Shown: positions 33,857-44,728 of the stretch, piece by piece
Numbering within the stretch: the first letter of the stretch is position 1
Layout of the letters: each line of letters starts with the position of its first letter
Assembly: GCF_001420995.1 (NCBI RefSeq)
Contig: NZ_CP012184.1
Location: 1,534,501-1,598,500 of the forward strand
DNA from: Pseudonocardia sp. EC080619-01
Lineage (GTDB): Bacteria > Actinomycetota > Actinomycetes > Mycobacteriales > Pseudonocardiaceae
Direction of reading: 5' to 3'
Length of the DNA: 64,000 nucleotides
Program-made: the position numbers and the translations under genes
The notes under the pieces: generated by a model
What the model saw: only the letters and a program-made list of their open reading frames with translations
Database searches by the model: none
Told to the model about the DNA's origin: nothing

Positions 33857-34259
33857 GAGCGCCGCGACCGACGGAATGGATCCCGCCGACCTGGACCAGG
33901 AGGGGCTCGCGGTGCGGCGCGAGGTGCTCGGCGCCGGCTACGTCGAGGCGGCGCTGGCGAAGGTCGACGGCACGACGGCCGAGTTCCAGCAGCTGATCAC
34001 CCGCTACGCGTGGAACGAGATCTGGACCCGGCCCGGTCTGGAGCGGCGGATGCGGTCCGCCGTGACGCTGACCGCCCTGGTCGCCCACGGGCACTGGGCC
34101 GAGTTCGAGTTGCACGTCCGGGCCGCCCGGCGCAACGGGCTGAGCGGCGACGAGATCGTCGAGATCCTGCTGCAGACCGCGATCTACTGCGGTGTCCCGG
34201 CCGCCAACTCCGCCTTCAAGATCGCCCAGCAGGTACTGGCGGAACCGGCCCCGGAGTGA
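33855..34259 (+). CDS. pcaC: 4-carboxymuconolactone decarboxylase
   Basis: The 134-residue protein is a full-length single-domain PcaC. It has FQQLITRYAWNEIWTRPGLE, the AHGHWAEFELHVRAARRNGL active-site helix region, and EILLQTAIYCGVPAANSAF. It decarboxylates 4-carboxymuconolactone to beta-ketoadipate enol-lactone, the step after PcaB in protocatechuate breakdown. The pcaHG genes are 25 kb away and pcaB and pcaD are not in the window, so the pathway is split. GAAGGTG just upstream can act as ribosome site for ATG 33855. A strong terminator overlaps its stop. Confidence 0.9.
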   Translation: MSAATDGMDPADLDQEGLAVRREVLGAGYVEAALAKVDGTTAEFQQLITRYAWNEIWTRPGLERRMRSAVTLTALVAHGHWAEFELHVRAARRNGLSGDEIVEILLQTAIYCGVPAANSAFKIAQQVLAEPAPE

Positions 34260-34277
34260 CCCGGGGCCGGTTCCGCC
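34238..34277. terminator. Bidirectional hairpin terminator between pcaC and rdgB
   Basis: Arms at 34238-34254 and 34261-34277 are perfect 17-base complements with a 6-base loop. It covers the pcaC stop and ends five bases before the rdgB stop. Confidence 0.75.
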
Positions 34278-34281
34278 GGTG

Positions 34282-34938
34282 TCACGCCTGGGCGAGCAGG
34301 GCCTGCAGGTGCGGGACGAGGGCGCGCAGCGCGAGCCCGCGGTGCGACGCCGCGTCCTTCTCCGCGGCGGACAGCTCCGCCGAGGACCGGGTCTCCCCCT
34401 CCGGCGCGAAGATCGGGTCGTAGCCGAAGCCGTTCCCGCCCCGCGGCGCGCGCAGCAGGGTGCCCCGCCACGTGCCGTGGACGACGGTCCGGCCGGGGGT
34501 CTTGCCGTCGGCGCCGGGTGCGTCCGCGGCGGCGCCGTCCGGGGTCACGAGCGCGGCCGCGCACACGAAGGCGGCGCCGCGCCGGTCGTCCGGCACGTCC
34601 CCGGTCTGCCCGAGCAGCAGCTGCAGGTTGGCGTCGTCGTCGCCGTGCCGCCCCGCCCAGCGGGCCGAGAAGATGCCGGGCATCCCGTTGAGCGCGTCGA
34701 CGGTGATGCCGGAGTCGTCGGCGATCGCCGGCAGGCCGGTCGCGGCGGCCGCGTCCCGGGCCTTGGCGAGCGCGTTCTCGGCGAAGGTCGCCCCGGTCTC
34801 CGGCGCCTCGGGGAACTCGGGGACGTCGGCGAGCCCGACGATCTCGACACCGGCCAGCCCGGCGGCGTCGACGATCCGGCGCAGCTCCACGAGCTTCTTG
34901 GCGTTCCGGGTGGCCAGCAGGATCCGGGCCGCGGTCAC
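34282..34938 (-). CDS. rdgB: Non-canonical purine NTP pyrophosphatase (RdgB/HAM1)
   Basis: The 218-residue enzyme hydrolyses XTP, dITP and dITP-like damaged nucleotides to monophosphates so they are not built into DNA. Family motifs are [15 protein letters not shown] at the N-terminus, [39 protein letters not shown], and [11 protein letters not shown]. The loop from about 125 to 150 is longer than in E. coli. The start is GTG 34938, overlapping the rph stop by four bases. Order rph-rdgB after the phosphodiesterase gene matches mycobacteria. Confidence 0.95.
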   Translation of the reverse strand: MTAARILLATRNAKKLVELRRIVDAAGLAGVEIVGLADVPEFPEAPETGATFAENALAKARDAAAATGLPAIADDSGITVDALNGMPGIFSARWAGRHGDDDANLQLLLGQTGDVPDDRRGAAFVCAAALVTPDGAAADAPGADGKTPGRTVVHGTWRGTLLRAPRGGNGFGYDPIFAPEGETRSSAELSAAEKDAASHRGLALRALVPHLQALLAQA

Positions 34939-35726
34939 TCGGCGCCCTCCGCCGCCTCGGCCGCGGCCTTCTCCGCCTCGAGCTTGGGGGGCGGGGCGTC
35001 GAGCGCCTCGATCTGCATCCGCGCGATGCCGGCGATCCCGGCGAGCGCGGAGTCGAGCATCGCGTCGAGGGTCTTGCGGGCGAACGTGGCCCCCTCACCG
35101 GTGCCCTGGACCTCGATGAGCGTGCCGGTCTCGGTCGCCACCACGTTGGTGTCGACCTCGGCCCGGGAGTCCTCCTCGTAGGGCAGGTCGAGCCGGACCC
35201 GGCCGTCGACGACGCCGACGGACACGGCCGCGACCTGGCAGGAGATCGGCTTGGGGTCGGTCAGCTTCCCGTGCTCGCCGAGCCAGGTGACGGCGTCGCA
35301 CAGCGCGACGTAGGCGCCGGTGATGGCCGCGGTCCGGGTGCCGCCGTCGGCCTGCAGCACGTCGCAGTCGATCGCGATGGTGTTCTCGCCGAGCGCGCGC
35401 AGGTCGATGCAGGCGCGCAGCGACCGGCCGATCAGGCGGGAGATCTCGTGGGTGCGACCGCCGATCTTTCCCTTCACCGACTCCCGCGACGACCGGGTGT
35501 CGGTCGACGAGGGCAGCATCGCGTACTCGGCGGTGACCCAGCCGAGGCCGGATCCCTTGCGCCAGCGCGGGACCCCCTCGGTCACGCTGGCCGCGCACAG
35601 CACCTTGGTGTCCCCGAACTCCACCAGCACCGATCCGGCCGGATGCTTCTGGAAGCCCCGGGTGATCGTCACCGGACGGAGCTCGTCGTCCGCGCGTCCG
35701 TCCGTCCTGCCCTCAGATCGTGTCAC
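34935..35726 (-). CDS. rph: Ribonuclease PH
   Basis: The 263-residue phosphorolytic exoribonuclease trims the 3' ends of tRNA precursors. Motifs are [52 protein letters not shown] (the phosphate site Arg), and [18 protein letters not shown]. The C-terminal 25 residues are Ala/Glu-rich, an extension beyond the usual enzyme of about 240 residues. The start is GTG 35726. Cotranscription with rdgB is shown by the overlap. Confidence 0.96.
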   Translation of the reverse strand: MTRSEGRTDGRADDELRPVTITRGFQKHPAGSVLVEFGDTKVLCAASVTEGVPRWRKGSGLGWVTAEYAMLPSSTDTRSSRESVKGKIGGRTHEISRLIGRSLRACIDLRALGENTIAIDCDVLQADGGTRTAAITGAYVALCDAVTWLGEHGKLTDPKPISCQVAAVSVGVVDGRVRLDLPYEEDSRAEVDTNVVATETGTLIEVQGTGEGATFARKTLDAMLDSALAGIAGIARMQIEALDAPPPKLEAEKAAAEAAEGAE

Positions 35727-35783
35727 CCGGACATCCTAGGAACCCGTGGCCGGGCCCGCCGGGCCGCTCCGGTCCCGGGGCGC

Positions 35784-36569
35784 TCAGAGGTCGAACACGG
35801 CGTCCGGGGCGGCGAGCTCGACGGGGGCGCCGAAGGAGGCCTTCGCCTCGGTGGCGAGCTCCTCGCGGTCGTACCAGGCGGGGACGTGCGTGACGACCAG
35901 CCGCCGGGCGCCGGCCGCGGCGGCGTGCGCCCCGGCCTCCCGGCCGGACAGGTGCACGCCGGCCGGGTTGGCGTCGTCGTGCGGCCAGCTCGCCTCGCAC
36001 AGGAACAGGTCGGCGTCGCGGGCCGCGTCGACGAGACCGTCGCAGGCGCCGGTGTCCCCGGAGTAGGCGAGGACCGTCCCCGCGTGCTCGACCCGGAGGG
36101 CGAACGACGGGCACGGGTGCACCACCGGGTGGGCGGTGACCGTCACCGTGTCCGCGCCGGTGCCGACGGTGAAGGAGCCGCCGGCGGCGAGGTCGTGGAA
36201 CGTGAACACGTCCGTGAGGTCGGTGCCGTGCAGCTCCTCCTCCGACGGCGCGTAGGCGCGGGCGAAGCGGGCGTGCGCGCCGGACGGGGCGTGCACCGGC
36301 AACGGGGACCCGGCGGGGTCGAACGGCGGCCGCGGGTGGTACCGGCGGTGCACGACGAGCGAGGCGAAGTCCGAGCAGTGGTCGGCGTGCAGGTGGCTGA
36401 AGGCGACGGCGTCGAGGCCCCACGGGTCGGTGTGCCGCTGGAGCGCACCGAGTGTGCCGTTGCCGAGGTCGAGCGTGAACCGGGTGGCACCGGCCTCCAC
36501 GAGGTAGCCGGACGCCGGGGAGCCGGGACCGGGACCGCTGCCGGAGCACCCGAGCACGATCAGCCGCAT
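35784..36569 (-). CDS. Metallo-beta-lactamase-fold cyclic nucleotide phosphodiesterase (Rv1339-like)
   Basis: The 261-residue protein has the metal motif SHLHADHCSDF near residue 75, a following His in VVHPCPSF, Asp in YSGDTGACDGL, and a late His in VVTHVPAW. The N-terminus MRLIVLGCSGSGPGPGSPAS is typical of this ribonuclease Z-like group. The mycobacterial homologue in the same gene place, Rv1339, is reported to hydrolyse cAMP. ATG 36569 is chosen over a start 13 codons upstream because of the MRLIVLGC beginning. It lies between rph and two small membrane protein genes. Confidence 0.85.
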   Translation of the reverse strand: MRLIVLGCSGSGPGPGSPASGYLVEAGATRFTLDLGNGTLGALQRHTDPWGLDAVAFSHLHADHCSDFASLVVHRRYHPRPPFDPAGSPLPVHAPSGAHARFARAYAPSEEELHGTDLTDVFTFHDLAAGGSFTVGTGADTVTVTAHPVVHPCPSFALRVEHAGTVLAYSGDTGACDGLVDAARDADLFLCEASWPHDDANPAGVHLSGREAGAHAAAAGARRLVVTHVPAWYDREELATEAKASFGAPVELAAPDAVFDL

Positions 36570-36577
36570 GCGCGACA

Positions 36578-36988
36578 CTAACCCGATCGCGCCGTGCGCC
36601 GCAGCCACCAGATCCCGACGAACGGCAGGACGAGCGGGATGAAGCCGTACCCGACGCCGAACCAGGACCAGACCGTGTCCTGCGGGAAGTCACCGGGCAC
36701 GAGCAGGGTGAAGGCCCCGACGACGAGCACCCCGGTCAGCTCGAACAGCACGGCGGCCCAGGCGAGGCGCCGGAAGCCCGGTCCGGTCCCGGCGAGGCCG
36801 ATCGTGGCGAGGACGTAGACGATCCCGGCGAGGCCGGACAGTGTGTACGCCAGGGGCGCCTCGGCGAACCGTTCCGCGATCTGGACGCCGGCCCGCGCGG
36901 TCGCGGCGACCGCGAAGACCCCGTAGACGGCGATGAGGATGCGGCCGGGCCCGGTCGCGGTGGCGCGGACCTCCCCCGGCTCAGGCAC
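36578..36988 (-). CDS. Small membrane protein, DUF3817-like neighbour of murI
   Basis: The 136-residue protein has four membrane helices: AVYGVFAVAATARAGVQIA, YTLSGLAGIVYVLATIGLAG, AWAAVLFELTGVLVVGAFTL and FGVGYGFIPLVLPFVGIWWL. It ends with a short basic tail. The mycobacterial equivalent site has a small conserved membrane protein of unknown function (Rv1342c type); assignment here rests on size, topology and place. GTG 36988 overlaps the stop of the next membrane gene by eight bases, so they form one unit. Confidence 0.75.
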   Translation of the reverse strand: MPEPGEVRATATGPGRILIAVYGVFAVAATARAGVQIAERFAEAPLAYTLSGLAGIVYVLATIGLAGTGPGFRRLAWAAVLFELTGVLVVGAFTLLVPGDFPQDTVWSWFGVGYGFIPLVLPFVGIWWLRRTARSG

Positions 36989-37346
36989 CGGGCACCCACA
37001 GGCCCTGCAGGCGGAGCACCGCGACGAGGGTGCCGAGCGCGCCGACGGCGATCACCGTGCCGCCCCACCGGCTGGGCTCGGCGGTGGCGAACTGCAACGA
37101 GACCGGCGGGACGCAGATCGCGACGACGAGGTAGATGAGGAAGGTGCTCTGCTCCGGCAGGGTGACACCGCCGACGAGCACCTGGTAGGCGGCGATGGCC
37201 GCCTGCACCACGACGAGTGCCGTGCAGACCCCGACCGCGATCCGGTGGACCGCGCCCGGGGGGCGGTTCGTCACCGTGGTGACCAGCCCGAACAGCGCGG
37301 TGGCCGACAGGGCCACCGTGATCACCAGGACCAGCGCACCGATCAC
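36981..37346 (-). CDS. Small four-helix membrane protein downstream of murI
   Basis: The 121-residue protein has four hydrophobic segments: [60 protein letters not shown] and [20 protein letters not shown] do not recognise a named family. The start is GTG 37346, which overlaps the murI stop by four bases. It precedes a second small membrane gene with an 8-base overlap, so the two may form a complex; that is inference from coupling. Confidence 0.75.
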   Translation of the reverse strand: MIGALVLVITVALSATALFGLVTTVTNRPPGAVHRIAVGVCTALVVVQAAIAAYQVLVGGVTLPEQSTFLIYLVVAICVPPVSLQFATAEPSRWGGTVIAVGALGTLVAVLRLQGLWVPGA

Positions 37347-38194
37347 GGCGCGGACGTTACCCCGGCCCCGGGGAGGGGCTCCGACCCGGCCCGCCCCACG
37401 ACGGCACCGATCTCCGGGCCGAGGAAGCGGCGGCCGAGCCGGCGGAACGGCTCCGGGTCGCCGGTGGCGAGGAAACGGTGCGCCGCCGCCGGTGCGGTGT
37501 CGTCGCGCAGCAGGTCACGGGTGTGCAGGGTGCGCACGAGGGTGCGGGCGGTCTCGTCGGCCGAGGACACCAGCGTCACGTCCGGGCCGAGGACGATCTC
37601 CAGGACCCCGGTGAGCAGCGGGTAGTGCGTGCAGCCGAGGACGACGGTGTCGACCCCGGCCCGCTGCAGCGGCTCCAGGTAGCCCTCGGCGACGCCGAGC
37701 ACCTGCCGGCCGCTGGTGGTGCCGCGCTCGACGAAGTCGACGAAGCGGGGGCACGCGACGGAGGTGATCTCGGTGTCGCGGGCGGCGTCGAAGGCGTCGG
37801 CGTAGGCGCCGGAGGCGATCGTCGCCTGCGTCCCGATGACGCCGATCCGGCCGTTGCGGGTGGCGGCGACGGCACGTCGCACGGCGGGGCGGACGACCTC
37901 GACGACCGGGACCGGGTAGCGCTCGCGGAAGTCGGCGAGGCAGGCCGCCGACGCCGAGTTGCAGGCGATGACCAGCGCCTTCACCCCGGACTCGACGAGC
38001 TCGTCGCCGATCTGCAGCGCGAGCCGGCGGATGTCGGCGATCGTGCGGGGCCCGTACGGGCTGTGCGCGGTGTCGCCGACGTAGACGATCTGCTCGGCGG
38101 GCAGGAGGTCGATCACGGAGCGGGCGACGGTGAGACCACCCACGCCGGAGTCGAAGATCCCGATCGGTGCGTCGATCCCCCGCTCGCTGCTCAC
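37343..38194 (-). CDS. murI: Glutamate racemase
   Basis: The 283-residue enzyme makes D-glutamate for peptidoglycan. [19 protein letters not shown] is the N-terminal signature, and the two catalytic Cys are in [11 protein letters not shown] (Cys78) and in [12 protein letters not shown] about residue 188. The [12 protein letters not shown] loop completes the active site. GTG 38194 overlaps the rhomboid stop by four bases. The murI-phosphodiesterase-rph-rdgB order is shared with Mycobacterium. Confidence 0.96.
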   Translation of the reverse strand: MSSERGIDAPIGIFDSGVGGLTVARSVIDLLPAEQIVYVGDTAHSPYGPRTIADIRRLALQIGDELVESGVKALVIACNSASAACLADFRERYPVPVVEVVRPAVRRAVAATRNGRIGVIGTQATIASGAYADAFDAARDTEITSVACPRFVDFVERGTTSGRQVLGVAEGYLEPLQRAGVDTVVLGCTHYPLLTGVLEIVLGPDVTLVSSADETARTLVRTLHTRDLLRDDTAPAAAHRFLATGDPEPFRRLGRRFLGPEIGAVVGRAGSEPLPGAGVTSAP

Positions 38195-38805
38195 ACCCCC
38201 AGGGTAGGCGTGGCGCGGCGGTCGGCCTTCGCCACCCAGGACGCGGCGACCACGCCGCCGACCGCGCCGAACAGGTGGCCCTGCCAGGACACCATCGGGT
38301 CGGACGGCAGCACCCCCCACAGCAGCGAACCCCAGACGAGGAACAGCACGACGGCGAGCAGGATCTGCCGCCCGTTGCGCGCGTAGAAGCCGCGGACCAG
38401 CAGGAACAGGAACCAGCCGAACACGATCGACGACGCCCCGATCACCGGCAGCGGGGAGATCAGCCAGACCCCGACGCCGCTGACCACCCAGATCGTCGCG
38501 GTCACCACGAACCACTGCCCGACCCCGCCGGACATCGCGAGGAAGCCGAACACCAGGAACGGCACGGTGTTCGCGACGAGGTGCGCCCAGTCGCCGTGCA
38601 GCAGCGGCGCGGTGAGGATCCCGGCGAGCCCGTCGGTGTCGCGCGGGTAGATCGCCCCGGCCCGCTCCACCATGCCGTCGGAGGCGGAATCCACGGTTTC
38701 GACGATGTACAGCGCGGCCGTGAACAGCAGCATGATCGCCGCGGCCCGTGCCGGAGCGGGCGGGAGCACGCGCACGCGAGCACGGCCGGACGGGAGAGCG
38801 GTCAT
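38191..38805 (-). CDS. Rhomboid family intramembrane serine protease
   Basis: The 204-residue protein has six membrane helices. The second helix starts [18 protein letters not shown] with the family His and Asn, the Ser nucleophile lies in [12 protein letters not shown], and the His partner in [13 protein letters not shown]. The usual GxSG motif reads GASS, a tolerated change. It cleaves membrane-anchored proteins; targets are unknown. ATG 38805 is preceded by a divergent region of 123 bases before the Hsp70-like gene. It is the first gene of the rhomboid-murI unit. Confidence 0.88.
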   Translation of the reverse strand: MTALPSGRARVRVLPPAPARAAAIMLLFTAALYIVETVDSASDGMVERAGAIYPRDTDGLAGILTAPLLHGDWAHLVANTVPFLVFGFLAMSGGVGQWFVVTATIWVVSGVGVWLISPLPVIGASSIVFGWFLFLLVRGFYARNGRQILLAVVLFLVWGSLLWGVLPSDPMVSWQGHLFGAVGGVVAASWVAKADRRATPTLGV

Positions 38806-38928
38806 GGCCTCGACGGTACCGACGACGGGTGCGGCCGATCGGGCGAATCAGGCGTGCACCCGGCAACGCCGGGACGGTGCGTGACGACCCCGGGCCGGAC
38901 GGGCTCCCCGGGGAGGAGGGCGGGCGCG

Positions 38929-40452
38929 ATGGGATACGGCCTGGCCGTCGACATCGGTACGACCTGCACCACCGCCGCGGTGGAGCGGGACGGCCGGGTC
39001 GGGACGGCGACGCTGGGCGACCGGACCACGGCCGTGCCGTCGGTGGTGCTGCTGCGTCCCGACGGGACCGTCCTGACCGGTGACGCGGCCGAGCGCGGGG
39101 CCGCCGGTGCACCGGACCGGGTGGTCCGCGGGGTCGGGGCGCGGCTCGGCGACCCGGTCCCGGTGCTCGTCGGCGGTACCCCGCACCCGGTGCCGGAGCT
39201 GATGGCCCACCAGCTGCGCGACGTCCTCCGGATGGTGGGGACGCAGGAGGGCGCCGCCCCGGACACCGTCACCCTGACCCACCCGGCGGCCTGGGGCCCG
39301 TACGAGCGGGAGCGGTTCGGGCAGGTGCACCGGGCGGCCGGGATCGACGACGCCCGGGTGCTGACCGAGCCGGAGGCGGCCGTCGCGCACCTCGCCTCCA
39401 CCGGCCGGGTGCCCGACGGTGCCCTCGTCGCCGTACACGACCTGGGCGGCGGGAGCGTCGACGCGACCGTGCTGCGGGTCGGCGGTGCCGGGGCCACCGT
39501 CCTCGGCGTGCCCGGGAGCGCACCGGGACTCGGCGGCGCGGGCCTCGACGACGTGGTGTTCGCGCACGTCGACCGGGCACTGGACGGTGCGGTCTCCGCG
39601 CACGATCCGGCCGACGCCCGGGCGGCCGCCGCCGTCGTCCGGCTCCGGCAGGACTGCGTCCTCGCGAAGGAGGCGCTCTCCACCGACACCGAGACGGTGA
39701 TCCCGGTGGTACTGCCGTCGGTGCAGACCGCGGTCCTGCTGACCCGCGGCGAGCTGGAGGAGATGATCCGGCCCTGGGTCGGTGCGACGGTCGCGGTGCT
39801 GCGCCGCGCGCTCCGCTCGGCGGACGTGACCCCGGACGACCTGCACACGGTCCTGCTGACGGGTGGCTCCGCCCGGATCCCCGCGATGGCCGGGGCCGTG
39901 GCCGGGCTGGGCAGGCCACCCTCGGTGGGCAGGCACCCGGAGCACGCCGTCGCGCTCGGGGCCGCGTCGTGGGGCGCCGAGCGCACCGGTGCCCCGGGAC
40001 GTGCCGGTGGTCCGGGGAGCGCCGATCGTCCGGGCGGTGCCGGCGGCCCGGGTGGTGCCGGTGGAACGAGGGATCCGGGTGAGGCCGGTGGAACGAGTGG
40101 TGCCGGGAGCGGGGCGGCCGCGCCGGACCGCCGTCGTCGCGGCCGGGTCGTCCTCGGCGCGGGCGTGCTCGTCGTGGCGGCCGCCGCCGGTGGCGGGCTG
40201 CTCTACGGCACCTCCGGCGGGACGCCGCCCGGCGCCGTCGTCGTCACGAGCGAGGCGCCCACCGTTCCGGAGGCCGGGATCCCCCCGGCCGGCGGGAGCC
40301 CTGCCGTCCCGGTGCCCGCCGTCCCGGCCGAGCCGGCCGCGCCCGGGTCCGACGGCGTCCGGCCCACCCCCGCAGCGCCGCTACCGGGCGCCCCGGCGGC
40401 GGTCCCGCCGCCGGCGCCGGGCGGTGCCGGGGCCGGACACGACCACCACTAG
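38929..40452 (+). CDS. Hsp70-like ATPase with transmembrane helix and Pro-rich tail
   Basis: The 507-residue protein has a full Hsp70/actin-type ATPase domain but no substrate-binding domain. [19 protein letters not shown] is phosphate loop 1, [18 protein letters not shown] is phosphate loop 2, and [16 protein letters not shown] is the adenosine motif. A Gly-rich linker (residues about 360-400) leads to [21 protein letters not shown], a single membrane helix, and then a Pro/Ala-rich outer tail ending GHDHH. Such proteins may sense or push at the cell envelope. GGAGGAGG lies before ATG 38929. It stands alone on the plus strand inside an otherwise minus-strand conserved block. Confidence 0.83.
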   Translation: MGYGLAVDIGTTCTTAAVERDGRVGTATLGDRTTAVPSVVLLRPDGTVLTGDAAERGAAGAPDRVVRGVGARLGDPVPVLVGGTPHPVPELMAHQLRDVLRMVGTQEGAAPDTVTLTHPAAWGPYERERFGQVHRAAGIDDARVLTEPEAAVAHLASTGRVPDGALVAVHDLGGGSVDATVLRVGGAGATVLGVPGSAPGLGGAGLDDVVFAHVDRALDGAVSAHDPADARAAAAVVRLRQDCVLAKEALSTDTETVIPVVLPSVQTAVLLTRGELEEMIRPWVGATVAVLRRALRSADVTPDDLHTVLLTGGSARIPAMAGAVAGLGRPPSVGRHPEHAVALGAASWGAERTGAPGRAGGPGSADRPGGAGGPGGAGGTRDPGEAGGTSGAGSGAAAPDRRRRGRVVLGAGVLVVAAAAGGGLLYGTSGGTPPGAVVVTSEAPTVPEAGIPPAGGSPAVPVPAVPAEPAAPGSDGVRPTPAAPLPGAPAAVPPPAPGGAGAGHDHH

Positions 40453-40460
40453 GGCGGCGG

Positions 40461-41748
<1,288 letters not shown>

Positions 41749-41863
41749 CTCGGTGATCACTCCTGGGGGTTGCGTTGCCGTGGACGTTTCGTCACGCGAC
41801 AACGCAACCGGAGTACGGCGACATTCCCGCGTGACCTCCGGCGCGGGTGCGCGGGAGGGTCGT

Positions 41864-42358
41864 TCAGGCCCGGTCGGGCACGTCGTCGGAACCGGTGTGG
41901 GAGAACATGTAGGACTCCACCACCTGCAGTGCGTCCTCCACGATCTCGCCACCGGCGAGGTGGTACGACCGCACCTCGGGCTCGCCGTCGGCCGTGGCCA
42001 GCCCGACGATCAGCCAGTGCTGGTCGGGGGTCCACTCCATCTGCGCGACGTCCTTGACCGAGGGGTACGCCTCGGGCAGTCCGGTGTCGGTCAGCGGGCG
42101 GCGCGGGACGCGGGTGTGCGAGTGGACGACGAGCATCCGGCGTTCCCCGGCGGCGTCGAGCGCGCGCTCCAGCCTGATGTCCTCGACGGGGGAGAACGCG
42201 AAGTCGCTCTCGATCTCGTCGGCGTTGGTCATCGGGACGTAGCGCTCGGCGTGCTCGCCGTGCTCCGGCCCCACGAGCTGACCGCACGCCTCCAGCGGGA
42301 AGTCCCGCCGGGCGTGCGCGACGATCTCGTCGACGAGGTCCGCTCGGATGGCCAGCAC
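41864..42358 (-). CDS. mec: Mec JAMM metallopeptidase for CysO-cysteine
   Basis: The 164-residue protein is the M67-family zinc peptidase that frees cysteine from CysO in Mycobacterium. It opens LAIRADLVDEIVAHARRDFP with the catalytic Glu in EACGQLVGP, and has VVHSHT for the first two His ligands and AYPSVKDVA for the Ser and Asp. The His-x-His to Ser spacing is 18 residues, not the usual 7: 11 extra residues (about RVPRRPLTDTG) sit between. The last 15 residues are acidic. GTG 42358 starts it. It precedes cysO and cysM on the same strand. Confidence 0.9.
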   Translation of the reverse strand: MLAIRADLVDEIVAHARRDFPLEACGQLVGPEHGEHAERYVPMTNADEIESDFAFSPVEDIRLERALDAAGERRMLVVHSHTRVPRRPLTDTGLPEAYPSVKDVAQMEWTPDQHWLIVGLATADGEPEVRSYHLAGGEIVEDALQVVESYMFSHTGSDDVPDRA

Positions 42359-42492
42359 GCAGCCGAGGATACGGGCCCGGTCCGGGCCGTCGCACATCGC
42401 TCGGCGCGGCTCACAACGTTCATCCGCCGGACGCCCCCGTTCGTGACCCACGCCACGGTGCCGGCGGGCGCGCCGCGGCGATACTGCGCGGC

Positions 42493-44172
42493 GTGCCCGC
42501 CTCCTCCTCCCGCCGGACCGGCATCGTCCTGGCAGCGGTGTTCGCGTCGGTCCTCGTGGTGGCCGTCGCCGCCGAGTCCCGCACCCTGGCCGGCCGTCCG
42601 GACGCCGGTGGCGATCCCGGCACGGTCCGGGTCATCGCGTTCAACGACCTGCACGGCACCCTCGAGCCGCCGACGGGGTCCTCGGCCAGGGTGACCGGCG
42701 ACGACGGCGCCGAGGTCGACGCCGGCGGCGCCGCCTACCTGGCCGCGCACGTGGAACGGCTGCGCGCCGAGGAGCCGGACTCGGTGCTGCTCTCGACCGG
42801 CGACAACATCGGCGCCTCCCCGCTGGCGTCGGCGCTGTTCCGCGACGAGCCGACGATCGAGGTGCTCGACGGGATGGGCGTGGCGGCCTCGGTGGCGGGC
42901 AACCACGAGTTCGACGAGGGCATCACCGAGCTGCGCCGCATCGCGGGTGGTGGCTGCCACCCGTCCGACGGCTGCCGGTTCACCCCGTCCTTCGACGGCG
43001 CGTCCTTCCCGGTCCTCGCCGCGAACGTCACCGAGGACGGCGGCGGCCCGGCGCTGCCGGCGACCCACGTCGTCGAGGCCGGTGGCACCCGGATCGGGAT
43101 CATCGGCGCGACGCTCACCGAGCTGCCCGGGCTCGTCTCGCCGGACGGCCTGCGCGGCCTGGAGATCGGCGACGAGGTCGCCGCCGTGGACGCCGCGTCC
43201 CGCGACCTCACCGCGCAGGGGGTGCGGGCCCAAGTCCTGCTGCTGCACCAGGGCGACGACTCCGACGGCGGCCCGGACTCCTGTGCGCTGGAACCGGGCG
43301 GGCCGGGCTCGCGGATCGCCGCGGCCGTCTCCGCCGACGTCGACGCCGTCCTCTCCGCCCACTCGCACCAGCAGTACGTGTGCAGCGCCACCGACCCGGC
43401 CGGTGCACCGCGCCCGTTCGTGCAGGGCCTGTCGTTCGGCAGGCTGCTGTCCGTCCTCGACCTCACGATCACCGCCGACGGCGACGTCGACCGGGCCGCC
43501 ACCACCGCCCGCAACGAGATCGTGTCCCACGACGTGGAGCCCGACCCGGCCGCGCAGGAGATCGTCGACCGGGCCGTTGCCGGGTCGGCCCCGCTCGCAG
43601 AGCGCCCGGTCGGCACCCTCGCCGGACCGCTCCCCCGGGCGGCGGCGCCGTCCGGGCTGTCCCCGCTCGGCACCGTGATCGCCGACGCGCACCTGGCCGC
43701 CTCCCGCGGCGACGGCGCGCAGCTCGCGCTCACCAACCCCGGCGGCGTCCGCGCCGACCTGGTCCCGGACGCGGAGGGACGGGTGACCTACGGGCAGGCC
43801 TACACCGTCCAGCCGTTCGGCAACGTCCTGCAGACGATGACGCTGACCGGCGCGCAGCTGCGGGCCGTGCTGGACCAGCAGTTCACGGTGGAGGACGGGC
43901 CGACGGTCCTGCAGACGTCGTCGAACGTCCGCTACGCCGTGGCCGGGGAGCGGGTGGGCCGCGTCGAGGTGGACGGCGTCCCGATCGCGGACGACCGCCC
44001 GTACCGGGTCGCGGTGAACAACTTCCTGTCCGCGGGCGGCGACGGATTCGACGCCTTCTCCGCGGGCACCGACCTGGTCGGCGGCCCGGTCGACCTGGAC
44101 GCGCTCGTCGCCCACCTGGGGGCGGCGCCGCGGCTCACCGCACCGCCGACGGACCGGATCGGGCGCGGCTGA
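42493..44172 (+). CDS. Exported bifunctional 5'-nucleotidase / 2',3'-cyclic phosphodiesterase (UshA-like)
   Basis: The 559-residue protein has a signal peptide (RRTGIVLAAVFASVLVVAVA), the calcineurin-like domain with FNDLHGTLEP, LLSTGDNIGASPLAS, VAGNHEFDEG, GIIGATLTELP and AHSHQQYVC as metal motifs, and a C-terminal 5'-nucleotidase domain with LTNPGGVRADL, YTVQPFGNVLQTM and AVNNFLSAGGDGFD. It should remove phosphate from outside nucleotides, giving nucleosides for uptake. No cell-wall anchor motif is seen. GTG 42493 is the start; it is divergent from mec with 134 bases between. Confidence 0.9.
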   Translation: MPASSSRRTGIVLAAVFASVLVVAVAAESRTLAGRPDAGGDPGTVRVIAFNDLHGTLEPPTGSSARVTGDDGAEVDAGGAAYLAAHVERLRAEEPDSVLLSTGDNIGASPLASALFRDEPTIEVLDGMGVAASVAGNHEFDEGITELRRIAGGGCHPSDGCRFTPSFDGASFPVLAANVTEDGGGPALPATHVVEAGGTRIGIIGATLTELPGLVSPDGLRGLEIGDEVAAVDAASRDLTAQGVRAQVLLLHQGDDSDGGPDSCALEPGGPGSRIAAAVSADVDAVLSAHSHQQYVCSATDPAGAPRPFVQGLSFGRLLSVLDLTITADGDVDRAATTARNEIVSHDVEPDPAAQEIVDRAVAGSAPLAERPVGTLAGPLPRAAAPSGLSPLGTVIADAHLAASRGDGAQLALTNPGGVRADLVPDAEGRVTYGQAYTVQPFGNVLQTMTLTGAQLRAVLDQQFTVEDGPTVLQTSSNVRYAVAGERVGRVEVDGVPIADDRPYRVAVNNFLSAGGDGFDAFSAGTDLVGGPVDLDALVAHLGAAPRLTAPPTDRIGRG

Positions 44173-44179
44173 CCCCCGG

Positions 44180-44728
44180 TCAGGCGCGGAGGCGCACCCG
44201 GACCAGGGAGTCCTGGACGAAGGTCAGCCAGTGGTAGACGCCCAGGTGCTGGCCCCGCGGGTCGTCGTCGGGCAGCTGGTCGGGCATGTCCTCGCTGACG
44301 TCGAGCGCGGTGCCCAGCGCGAGCCGGACGTCGTTGAGCGCCGCCAGCCAGGCGTCGGCCTGGTCGGGCGACAGCTCGAGCCGGCCGCCGGACTCGGGGA
44401 GGGTGTCCAGCACCGTCTCCGCCGCCTTGTCCTTGGCCTCGATCAGCTCCGGCTCGTGCAGCGAGCGCAGTCCACCCGCGAGGTCCGAGTCCTCGGTGGT
44501 GAAGTCGGGCAGCAGCCGGGCCAGCACCCGGTCGGTGGGCCGGCTGGTGGGCCCGGTGCGGATGCCGGTGAGGGTGGCGAGCTCGTCCTCGGGGGCCAGC
44601 GAGGCCCGGTCGGCGAGCATCTGCCGGACCTCGGTGAACAGGCCGCGGAGCACCGCGGCCTCCTCCCCGGAGAAGCCGGAGGTGAACCGGACGCGGTCGC
44701 CGCGGCCGCTGCGCTTCCAGCCGTTCAT
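44180..44728 (-). CDS. DUF2017 domain protein, partner of ClpS in gene order
   Basis: The 182-residue protein matches actinobacterial DUF2017 (mycobacterial Rv1332 place): [20 protein letters not shown] at the start, [22 protein letters not shown]-like helical middle [20 protein letters not shown], and the end [12 protein letters not shown]. Its function is not known; the constant link to clpS suggests a role in the N-end rule protease system, which is inference. ATG 44728 overlaps the clpS stop by four bases. It is convergent with the 5'-nucleotidase (7 bases between stops). Confidence 0.88.
   Translation of the reverse strand: MNGWKRSGRGDRVRFTSGFSGEEAAVLRGLFTEVRQMLADRASLAPEDELATLTGIRTGPTSRPTDRVLARLLPDFTTEDSDLAGGLRSLHEPELIEAKDKAAETVLDTLPESGGRLELSPDQADAWLAALNDVRLALGTALDVSEDMPDQLPDDDPRGQHLGVYHWLTFVQDSLVRVRLRA

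Noticed and set aside
37343..39112. Single long minus-strand frame joining murI with an upstream 300-codon segment
   Set aside because: The upstream part is the rhomboid gene read in another frame; MurI has a GTG start at 38194 overlapping the rhomboid stop.
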